Part shown: positions 6,345-11,931 of the stretch, in pieces
Layout of the letters: each line of letters opens with the position of its first letter
How positions within the stretch are numbered: the first letter of the stretch is position 1
NCBI GenBank assembly: GCA_015494815.1
Contig: WGAK01000177.1
Coordinates: 1-14,856 of the forward strand
Source: Anaerolineales bacterium
GTDB taxonomy: Bacteria; Chloroflexota; Anaerolineae; Anaerolineales; DRMV01
Direction: 5' to 3'
Length of the DNA: 14,856 nt
The notes under the pieces: model-generated
Database searches by the model: none
Told to the model about the DNA's origin: nothing
What the model saw: only the letters and a program-made list of their open reading frames with translations
Position numbers and translations under genes: made by a program

Positions 6345-7973
6345 TCAGGCGAACAACGACGCATCCAGCCGGGCCAGGCTCTCGAGGGGCAAAAAGCGCC
6401 CGGTGTGCGGCAACAACGACCGGTTCAAACGCAACAAACTGGTGGGGCGCAGACGGCACTGCTGCAACAGGTCGTCTTGCGCCAGCACCTCTTCGGGTGG
6501 GCCATCGGCCACCAGACGCCCCGCGTGCATCAGCCACACCCGGTTGGCGTAGCGCACGGCCAGGTCCAGGTCATGGGTGATGAACACGATGGCCGCGAAG
6601 GGCATACGCACGATGGCATCCATGAACGCGATGTAGTGCCGATAATCCTGGCCCGCGGTAGGCTCGTCCAGCACCAGCACGGCCGGGTCCATGCTGAGCA
6701 CCGCGCCGATGGCCGCGCGGCGCTGCTGGCCGAAACTCAGGGCCAACGGCGACACGGTCGCGTAATCGGCCAGGTCCACGATGTCCAGGCTGCGGCGCAC
6801 GTTGGCCTGCACCCGTTCCTCAGGAAAACCCAAATTGCGCGGGCCGAAGGCAAATTCCTCCCACACCGTGGGCGCAAACAGCATGTGGCGCGGGTTCTGG
6901 AACACGAAGCCCACGCTGCGGGCCAACTGGGCCACCGAGACCGCGCGCGTGTCGCGGCCCTGCACCCGCACCCGGCCTTGGCGGGGCCGCGCCAGGCCGA
7001 TGAGGTGACGCACCAGGGTGGTCTTGCCCGCGCCGTTGGGCCCCAACAGGGCAATCACATCGCCGGGATACACGGCCGCGTGCAAGTCGTGCAGCACCGC
7101 GCGGTCGTCGGTATAGCCGAAGGTCACCCCCTCCAACACGATGAGGGGCTCCGCGTCGTCGGCAGCCCGCGGCCGTCGGGGCGGCGGCTCGACCGTCACC
7201 CCTTGCGCGCGCAGGCGCTGCACCGCCACCTCCGCGGGCAGTTTCACCTCTTGGGGGTGCGCAACCTGCAAGAAGCCCTCCACCGGGCCGAAATAACGCT
7301 GCCGACCGGCCTCCAGGAACAGCACCCGGTCGGGGCGGATGCGCAGCACATCCTCCACCCGATGCTCGATGAGCAGCACCGTCTTGCCCGCGTCCACCAG
7401 GCGCCGAATCAGGGCCAGGGCTTCGTCCACCCCCGCGGGGTCGAGGTTGGCCAGCGGCTCGTCCAGCAGCAGCACATCGGGCTCCATGACCAGGGTACCG
7501 GCCACGGCCACTTTCTGCTTCTCGCCGCCGCTGAGCGCGTAGGTTTCGCGTTCCCGCAGATGCCCGATTTCCAGGGCTTGCAGCACGCCGTCCACCCGGC
7601 GCACCATCTCGGGCCGCGGGACCGCCAGATTCTCCAAGCCAAAGGCCACATCGTTGAACACATACGCGCCGATGATTTGCCGCTCGGGGTCTTGCAACAC
7701 CGTGCCCACCCACAGGCTGCGTTGGGCCAGGCTCACGCCGGTGGGGTCGTGGCCCAGAATGCGCAAAGTGCCCTGCAGGTCGCCCCCGCGATACGAATGC
7801 GGGATGAGGCCGTTGAGGATGCGCATGAGGGTGGTCTTGCCGCTGCCCGAGGCCCCGGCCACCAGCACCAATTCCCCCCGGCGCACGCGAAACGACACCC
7901 CTTGCAGCGCGGGTTCGGACCGGCTGCGATAGCGATACGACAGGTCGTGAACTTCCAGGGCCAACTCGGACAT
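6345..7973 (-). CDS. ecfA: ECF transporter double ATP-binding protein (fused EcfA-EcfA')
   Basis: Two ABC ATPase domains are joined in one 542-residue chain and should power the ECF importer with EcfT. Domain 1 has Walker A GASGSGKT (40-47), Q-loop Gln94 in VLQDPERQI, signature LSGGE (147-151), Walker B VLLLDE (167-172) and switch His204. Domain 2 has Walker A GPNGAGKT (311-318), Q-loop Gln359 in VFQNP, an altered signature LSFGQQ (412-417), Walker B VLVLDE (432-437) and His467. A linker rich in Pro/Arg (about 262-275) separates them, and about 40 residues follow domain 2. The frame is open far upstream, but ATG 7973 is chosen: it follows AAGGAA (7983-7988) at nine bases and begins the first conserved strand. 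An intrinsic terminator sits just upstream. Confidence 0.94.
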   Translation of the reverse strand: MSELALEVHDLSYRYRSRSEPALQGVSFRVRRGELVLVAGASGSGKTTLMRILNGLIPHSYRGGDLQGTLRILGHDPTGVSLAQRSLWVGTVLQDPERQIIGAYVFNDVAFGLENLAVPRPEMVRRVDGVLQALEIGHLRERETYALSGGEKQKVAVAGTLVMEPDVLLLDEPLANLDPAGVDEALALIRRLVDAGKTVLLIEHRVEDVLRIRPDRVLFLEAGRQRYFGPVEGFLQVAHPQEVKLPAEVAVQRLRAQGVTVEPPPRRPRAADDAEPLIVLEGVTFGYTDDRAVLHDLHAAVYPGDVIALLGPNGAGKTTLVRHLIGLARPRQGRVRVQGRDTRAVSVAQLARSVGFVFQNPRHMLFAPTVWEEFAFGPRNLGFPEERVQANVRRSLDIVDLADYATVSPLALSFGQQRRAAIGAVLSMDPAVLVLDEPTAGQDYRHYIAFMDAIVRMPFAAIVFITHDLDLAVRYANRVWLMHAGRLVADGPPEEVLAQDDLLQQCRLRPTSLLRLNRSLLPHTGRFLPLESLARLDASLFA

Positions 7974-7990
7974 ACCAGGCGTTTCCTTAT

Positions 7991-8031
7991 AAAGAAAAAC
8001 CCGCCGCGAGCGGTCGCGTTGCGCGGCGGGT
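7991..8031 (-). terminator. Intrinsic terminator after the DUF488 gene, overlapping the ecfA leader
   Basis: Read leftward, ACCCGCCGCG (8031-8022) and CGCGGCGGGT (8008-7999) form a perfect 10-bp GC-rich stem. It is followed at once by TTTTTCTTT (7999-7991). The stem begins at the base next to the DUF488 stop codon, and the T-run ends three bases before the ecfA Shine-Dalgarno. It fits a terminator of the upstream unit or an attenuator for the ECF genes. Confidence 0.8.
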
Positions 8032-8490
8032 CTACGGCTCCAGGCCGGGCAGCGGGCAGGGGTGCGGCTCGCGATGGTCAGGGTCCAGCAGGTGTACCAC
8101 GGTCCAGCCCCGCCGGCACAAGGCATCGGCGATGAAGCGGCGGTGGCAGTGCCGCCAGTCGCGCTCGGCACACAGCACCGCCAGGGGCGCCGCACGGGCC
8201 AGTGCCTCCAGGCGGGCCAGCCCCTGGGCAAAGGCCGGGGTGTGCACATAGGCCGGGTAGGGCGGCCGGGCATAACCGCCCAACGCGTCGCCCAACCAGC
8301 GGTACGCCAGACCCTGCGCGGGCAGCGCGGCCTCCAGTGCGGCCCGGTCGAACCACGGCCAACGCCGCGAGCGCGGGAAGCGGCGCACATCGGCCACGGC
8401 CTGCACCCCGGCCGCGCGCAACAACGCCACCAGCGCGTCCAACGAGCGGTTGGAATGCCCCACCGTGAAGATGCGCGCGTCCGCGTTCAT
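8032..8490 (-). CDS. DUF488 family protein
   Basis: This 152-residue protein has the hallmarks of DUF488: the opening 'IFTVGHSNRSLDALVALLRAAGV' (7-29), the VADVRRFPRSRR core (32-43), a middle 'LAYRWLGDALGG' (61-72), and the terminal signature VLCAERDWRHCHRRFIADAL (104-123), with the Cys-Ala-Glu-Arg and Cys-His-Arg residues conserved in the family. Its biochemical role is not established, and the sequence adds none. The ATG at 8488-8490 overlaps the MEMO-family stop in an ATGA (8487-8490), so the two are translationally coupled and probably belong to one functional unit. A strong terminator follows directly. Confidence 0.88.
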   Translation of the reverse strand: MNADARIFTVGHSNRSLDALVALLRAAGVQAVADVRRFPRSRRWPWFDRAALEAALPAQGLAYRWLGDALGGYARPPYPAYVHTPAFAQGLARLEALARAAPLAVLCAERDWRHCHRRFIADALCRRGWTVVHLLDPDHREPHPCPLPGLEP

Positions 8491-9719
8491 GGCTGCGCCA
8501 AGGTCACCGCGCCGACCACCGACACCAGCGAACCGAACTGCGCGTCGGCGGGGCAGTGCTCATAGCCCGTGACCACGCCCGTGTGCCCCTCGAGCACCCG
8601 CAAATACACATACAGCGCGGAAAAGCCGCAAATGCGGTACCGGTCCTCCACCCCGGCGATGTGCCAGAACCAACTGCGCGGGTCGCCCACCCGCACGGCG
8701 TTGAGCAGCGCCTCGTCGGCCCGCTGCACCCGGCGCTTGTCGGCCTCGGCCAGCGGCTGCGGGTCGCCGAACGCGGGGCCCACATGGGCCAGGTCCACCG
8801 CGGCCACCACCAGCGTGGGCCTGGCCGCGCGGGCCGCGCGCAGCACCTCCACCACCGCGTTCAGCCGCGCGTCGGTGTCGGGGTCCCGGCGCTGCTGCAC
8901 ATAGTGGTCAAACGACCCCACCAGCACGGGCACCACCTCGACGGGCCGGCCCTGCCGCAGATGGTGCAGCCACACCAGGGCCAGTTCGATGGAGTGCTCG
9001 CCGATGTGGTGCAACTCATAGCGAAACGCGTCGTCCGCGCCCCAGGCCGCGGCCAGCGCGTCCACCACCTCGGTGGCCGTGGGCAGCACGCCATACGGCG
9101 TGGCGTAGTGCTGCCGGGTGAGGGTCAGGCTGCCCGGCGGGCCGTTGTGGTCCGTGCCCAGCACGATGACCCGCTGCGCGGCCTGCACGGCCTCACGGGC
9201 ATAGCCCCAGGCGCGGGCGTAGGTGCGCCACCCCCGGGGGTAGTCAATGTGCGGACTGACCACGCCCACAATAGGCCGGTTGGCCGGGGGCATGCCGTGG
9301 GGCGCGTCGGCCAGGTATTTGTCCAGCGCGGCCTCCAACTCGGCCGTGCCCGCGGGGTACACCTGCCCGGCCAGACGCGGCGGCCGGTACGCGGCCCGGC
9401 GGTACGCGTCCAACTTCTCCCGCGCGAAGGCGGCGAAACGGTCGTTGTCCAGCATGAACGCGGTGTCCAGGTCGCGCACCAGGGTGTGCAGCACCTCCGC
9501 GGGCAGCGGCTTGCCATATTGCACCAAAAAGCGACTGCGGATGGTTTGCAAATCGTGCTCGCCGTTGAGCAACGCCAGCACCGGCGCCAAATCCGCGGGC
9601 ACGAACAGCATCCGCTCGCTCAGGCCCAGCGGGTCTTGCAAGATGAAACCCGGGACCTCCTGATAGGTGTACGGCGTAATGCGCAGAGGACGCACGCGGG
9701 GCCGGGTGTTGTCGCTCAT
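8487..9719 (-). CDS. amrB: MEMO-family protein (AmmeMemoRadiSam system protein B) with N-terminal extension
   Basis: The C-terminal part (about 148-410) is a MEMO1-type domain. Its putative metal ligands are His157 in SPHIDYPRG, His191 in VLGTDHNGPPG and Cys364 in YRICGFSAL. Also conserved are His242 in IGEHSIELALVWL, His312 in AAVDLAHVGPAFG, and the closing YEHCPADAQFGSLVSV. Bacterial MEMO proteins often sit with AMMECR1 and radical-SAM partners; none is visible here. About 145 extra residues precede the domain: LRDP-type opening (GFILQDPLGLSERMLFVP, 24-41), a helical segment around LAPVLALLNGEHDLQTI (44-60) that looks like a small winged-helix/PqqD-like fold, and a basic helix. The start is ATG 9719 with GGAGG (9728-9732) eight bases before; the frame is open beyond but lacks a better start. 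It overlaps DUF488 by four bases. Confidence 0.88.
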   Translation of the reverse strand: MSDNTRPRVRPLRITPYTYQEVPGFILQDPLGLSERMLFVPADLAPVLALLNGEHDLQTIRSRFLVQYGKPLPAEVLHTLVRDLDTAFMLDNDRFAAFAREKLDAYRRAAYRPPRLAGQVYPAGTAELEAALDKYLADAPHGMPPANRPIVGVVSPHIDYPRGWRTYARAWGYAREAVQAAQRVIVLGTDHNGPPGSLTLTRQHYATPYGVLPTATEVVDALAAAWGADDAFRYELHHIGEHSIELALVWLHHLRQGRPVEVVPVLVGSFDHYVQQRRDPDTDARLNAVVEVLRAARAARPTLVVAAVDLAHVGPAFGDPQPLAEADKRRVQRADEALLNAVRVGDPRSWFWHIAGVEDRYRICGFSALYVYLRVLEGHTGVVTGYEHCPADAQFGSLVSVVGAVTLAQP

Positions 9720-9766
9720 GGGGAACGCCTCCGGCGGGGCCAGGGATGCGGCGATTGCCGCGCGTG

Positions 9767-9772
9767 ATTGTA
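9767..9772 (-). promoter_or_regulatory. Possible -10 element for the MEMO-DUF488 pair
   Basis: Leftward, GGTACAATC contains TACAAT (9772-9767), a 5/6 match to the -10 hexamer, in the same GG-hexamer-C context as the TATAAT boxes upstream of mreB and of the long solute-binding protein. No clear -35 box is present. It lies just beyond the VWA stop codon, so the MEMO-DUF488 pair could be transcribed separately from the chelatase. Confidence 0.35.
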
Positions 9773-9780
9773 CCCCAAAG

Positions 9781-10611
9781 TCAGCGTCGCGCGGCCGCGG
9801 TTTCGCCCTCGGCCAGCGCGCGGCGCACCGTGCGCACCAGCGCGTCGGCCTGCAGCGCGGGCAGGCGATACACAGGCGCGCGCAGGCGCCGGGCCAGTTC
9901 CGCGGCCAGGCCCTGGTCGAATTGCGGATGCTCCAGGTTGACCACCACCGCGGGCACCCGGGCCGCGGCCAGGCGTTCGGCCACCTGATACGCGTCGTCC
10001 ATCGGGTCATGGCCGGGCTGCAGCGGCACGTTGCCCGCGCCATCGGTCAACAGCACCACCAGCGGGCGCAGGTCAGGGTGCGCCCTGCGGGTGCGCGCCA
10101 CCACGCGCTGGGCCAGGTGCAGGCCCGCGGCCAGGGGCGTCTTGCCCCCCACAGGCAGGTCGGCCAGCGCGCGGCGGGCCAGCATCACCGACCGGGTGGG
10201 CGGCAACACCAACTCGGCCTGGTCACGGCGAAAGGTGATGAGCCCCACCCAGTCGCGGCGCTGATACGCCTGGGTGAGCAAGGCCAGCACCGCGCCCTTG
10301 GTGGCCTCCATACGCCGCGCCACAGCCATGGACCACGAACCGTCCACCACGAACAGCACCAGATGCGCCTGGCGGGCGCGGCGTTCCTTGCGGCGCAAGT
10401 CGGCCTTGCGCACCCGCAGCCGGCGCGCGCGGCCTGGGCCGTGGCTCGCGGCCGCGCGCAGGGTGGCGTCCCAGGCCAGGTCGGCCGCGGTGGCCGCAGG
10501 GTGCCAGGGCCGGGCCCGCACATAGCGGCCGCGGCGCTGCGCGGGGCCGGGCGCGCGACGCCCCGCGCGGTGACGACGCCGGGTGCGCGGCACCGCCAAA
10601 GGCCGCGCCAC
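9781..10611 (-). CDS. chlD: VWA-domain chelatase segment (ChlD/BchD C-terminal part), probably expressed by frameshift
   Basis: This is the von Willebrand A domain of a Mg/Co-chelatase D subunit. Counting from GTG 10611, the MIDAS metal site is complete: Asp-x-Ser-x-Ser in FVVDGSWSM (90-94), Thr158 in GGKTPLAAGL, and Asp190 in VVLLTDGAGN. Before it lie a very basic stretch (about 10-80) and a conserved WDATLRAAA helix. GTG 10611 is the first start codon in this frame for about 190 bases, and its GGAG is only three bases away, a poor start. The frame stays open upstream through a Pro/Ala/Glu linker that resembles the ChlD hinge and meets the ChlI-like frame at the A7 run. I think the natural protein is the frameshift fusion, with this as its C-terminal part. 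Confidence 0.85.
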   Translation of the reverse strand: MARPLAVPRTRRRHRAGRRAPGPAQRRGRYVRARPWHPAATAADLAWDATLRAAASHGPGRARRLRVRKADLRRKERRARQAHLVLFVVDGSWSMAVARRMEATKGAVLALLTQAYQRRDWVGLITFRRDQAELVLPPTRSVMLARRALADLPVGGKTPLAAGLHLAQRVVARTRRAHPDLRPLVVLLTDGAGNVPLQPGHDPMDDAYQVAERLAAARVPAVVVNLEHPQFDQGLAAELARRLRAPVYRLPALQADALVRTVRRALAEGETAAARR

Positions 10612-10697
10612 GAACTCCGGGCCACTGGGCGGTGGCTCGGGCGCGTCGGGCGCGCTGGGGCTCTGCGTGGCGGCCTGGGGCTGGGGGACCGGCGTCT

Positions 10698-10769
10698 CGG
10701 GCCGGGCGGTTACGCCGCGTTCGACGGCGACTTCCCGGCCCGCGGCGCTTTTTTTGCATCGTCGGCCTC
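10698..10769 (-). promoter_or_regulatory. Candidate programmed -1 ribosomal frameshift signal
   Basis: In mRNA order the elements are: a Shine-Dalgarno-like GAGG (10769-10766); ten bases; the slippery run A AAA AAA G (10755-10748), with zero-frame codons GCA AAA AAA GCG; a six-base spacer (10748-10743); and a perfect 9-bp stem, CCCGGCCCG-type arms at 10742-10734 and 10706-10698. A second small stem (CGCCG/CGGCG) can form inside the loop, which also holds the zero-frame TAA (10712-10710). The element order and spacing match the E. coli dnaX cassette. Confidence 0.75.
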
Positions 10770-11843
10770 GGCCGCGGCGCGCTGGGCCTGCTGCATGTGC
10801 TGCCAGCGCCGGCTCTGCTGCTGGGCCTGGCTCAGGGCCTCTTGCAAGGCCTGGAACTCCAGGGTGACCGACTCCAAAGGGTCGCGCTTGAGGCGGTGAG
10901 GCAAGGCCAGGGCCGCGGCCTGCAGCAAGTCCTCCGGCGTCAGGGCCTGACGCCCCTCCAGGGCCGCGTGGGCGCGCGCGGCCCGCAAAATCACCAGGTC
11001 GGCCCGATGCCCTTCCACCCCAAACCGGGTAGTCAACCCCGCGATGGTGAGCAAATCGGCCTCGGTGTGCTGCACCTGGGGCAGGCGTTGTCGCGCGGCC
11101 TCAATGCGGGCCCGCAGCGCCCGTTCCCGGGGTGCCCACTCGGCCGCGAACCCCGCGGGGTCGGCCTCGAAAGCCAGCCGGCGCTCCATGATTTGCGCCC
11201 GCAAGAAGGGATTGTCCACGCCGCGCACATCCACGGCCAGCGCGAAGCGGTCCAAAAGTTGCGGCCGCAAGTCGCCTTCCTCGGGATTCATGGAGCCAAT
11301 CAAGATGAAGCGCGCCGGGTGGCGGAAGGAAATGCCCTCCCGCTCCACATAATTGACGCCCATTGCGGCCACATCCAGCAGCAGGTCCACCAGGTGGTCT
11401 TCCAGCAGATTGACCTCGTCAATGTACAGCACCCCGCGGTTGGCCGCGGCCAACAAGCCGGGCTGGAAGTGCCGCTGGCCGGTTTGCAGCGCGCGCTCGA
11501 TGTCCAAAGTACCCACCACCCGCTCCTCGGTGGCCGCCAGGGGCAGGTTGACGAAGGGCGTGGGGATGGTGACCGCGGGCAGGGGCTCGCCGCGCGCGGC
11601 CCGCTCCTGGCACTCGGTGCACCAGGTGGCCGGTCGGTCGGGGTCGCAGCGAAAGCGGCAGCCCTGCACCACCCGGATGGGCGGCAGCAGCGCGGCCAGG
11701 GCCCGGGCGGCCGTGGATTTGCCCGAACCGCGTTCCCCGCGGATGAGCACCCCGCCCAGGCCGGGGTCCACCGCGTTGAGCAGCAGCGCGCGTTTGAGGT
11801 CGTCTTGGCCGACGATGGCCGTGAACGGATACACCACAGGCAT
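10710..11843 (-). CDS. chlI: Magnesium/cobalt chelatase AAA+ subunit (ChlI/BchI-like)
   Basis: This is an AAA+ ATPase of the chelatase I family, which hydrolyses ATP to drive metal insertion into a tetrapyrrole ring together with a D subunit and a large catalytic subunit. In its 377 residues are Walker A GERGSGKST (36-44), Walker B VLYIDE (138-143), the VNLLEDHLVDLLLDVAAMG segment (144-162), sensor 1 around Asn186 (SMNPEEGDLRPQLLDRF, with Arg199 a likely finger) and the family end ALPHRLKRDPLE (313-324). An insert holds four cysteines, C62-x3-C66 and C75-x2-C78, a possible metal site. About 50 Gln/Ala-rich residues follow the usual ChlI end, up to the TAA at 10710; this tail is the linker of the longer ChlD-like product. 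The ATG at 11841-11843 has GGAG (11854-11857) ten bases upstream. Confidence 0.92.
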   Translation of the reverse strand: MPVVYPFTAIVGQDDLKRALLLNAVDPGLGGVLIRGERGSGKSTAARALAALLPPIRVVQGCRFRCDPDRPATWCTECQERAARGEPLPAVTIPTPFVNLPLAATEERVVGTLDIERALQTGQRHFQPGLLAAANRGVLYIDEVNLLEDHLVDLLLDVAAMGVNYVEREGISFRHPARFILIGSMNPEEGDLRPQLLDRFALAVDVRGVDNPFLRAQIMERRLAFEADPAGFAAEWAPRERALRARIEAARQRLPQVQHTEADLLTIAGLTTRFGVEGHRADLVILRAARAHAALEGRQALTPEDLLQAAALALPHRLKRDPLESVTLEFQALQEALSQAQQQSRRWQHMQQAQRAAAEADDAKKAPRAGKSPSNAA

Positions 11844-11931
11844 GGAAGTCCAACTCCAGGGCGGTCGTAAGATGCGGTGGGTTGCAACACCCCGGGGCCG
11901 ACGGCGCAGGCCGGGCCGCCGGCCCGCGGGG
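11844..11931 (-). other. Short spacer with inverted repeats before chlI
   Basis: These 88 bases hold the palindrome GTTGCAAC (11881-11888), whose flanks extend the symmetry to 14 of 18 bases (11876-11893), and a 6-bp hairpin CGGGCC/GGCCCG (11912-11926) just after the upstream stop codon. Neither is followed by a T-run. The palindrome is a possible operator for chlI; I see no clear promoter hexamers. Confidence 0.4.

Larger units (their letters stand above)
9781..11843 (-). other. chlD: Predicted -1 frameshift product: full-length ChlD-like chelatase subunit (687 aa)
   Basis: Reading the ChlI-like frame to the second Lys codon of the A7 run (residue 365, ending at 10749), slipping back one base and continuing as Ser-Ala-Ala-Gly-Arg-Glu gives a 687-residue protein ending at 9781. 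Its domain order is AAA+ ATPase (1-325), Gln-rich helix (326-363), Pro-rich linker (about 382-411) and VWA domain with MIDAS residues at 501-505, 569 and 601. This is exactly the layout and size of ChlD/BchD subunits. ChlD needs a ChlI partner to form the two-ring motor that works with a large chelatase subunit (ChlH or CobN, neither in this window). The zero-frame product would supply ChlI from the same gene. The alternative is a real mutation, or one lost base in the homopolymer. Confidence 0.75.

Noticed and set aside
7974..8390. Upstream extension of the ecfA reading frame
   Set aside because: The extension overlaps the DUF488 gene and reads through a strong terminator. Protein similarity and the ribosome site both place the start at 7973.
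9720..10043. Upstream extension of the MEMO reading frame
   Set aside because: It overlaps the VWA coding region in another frame and gives Arg/Cys/Trp-rich sequence typical of a shadow. The GGAGG-ATG at 9719 is clear.
10749..10755. Reading the chlI/VWA frame break simply as a pseudogene
   Set aside because: Both parts keep all key residues, the linker is intact, and the break coincides with a complete set of frameshift elements. A one-base homopolymer sequencing error remains a real alternative and is noted in the finding.
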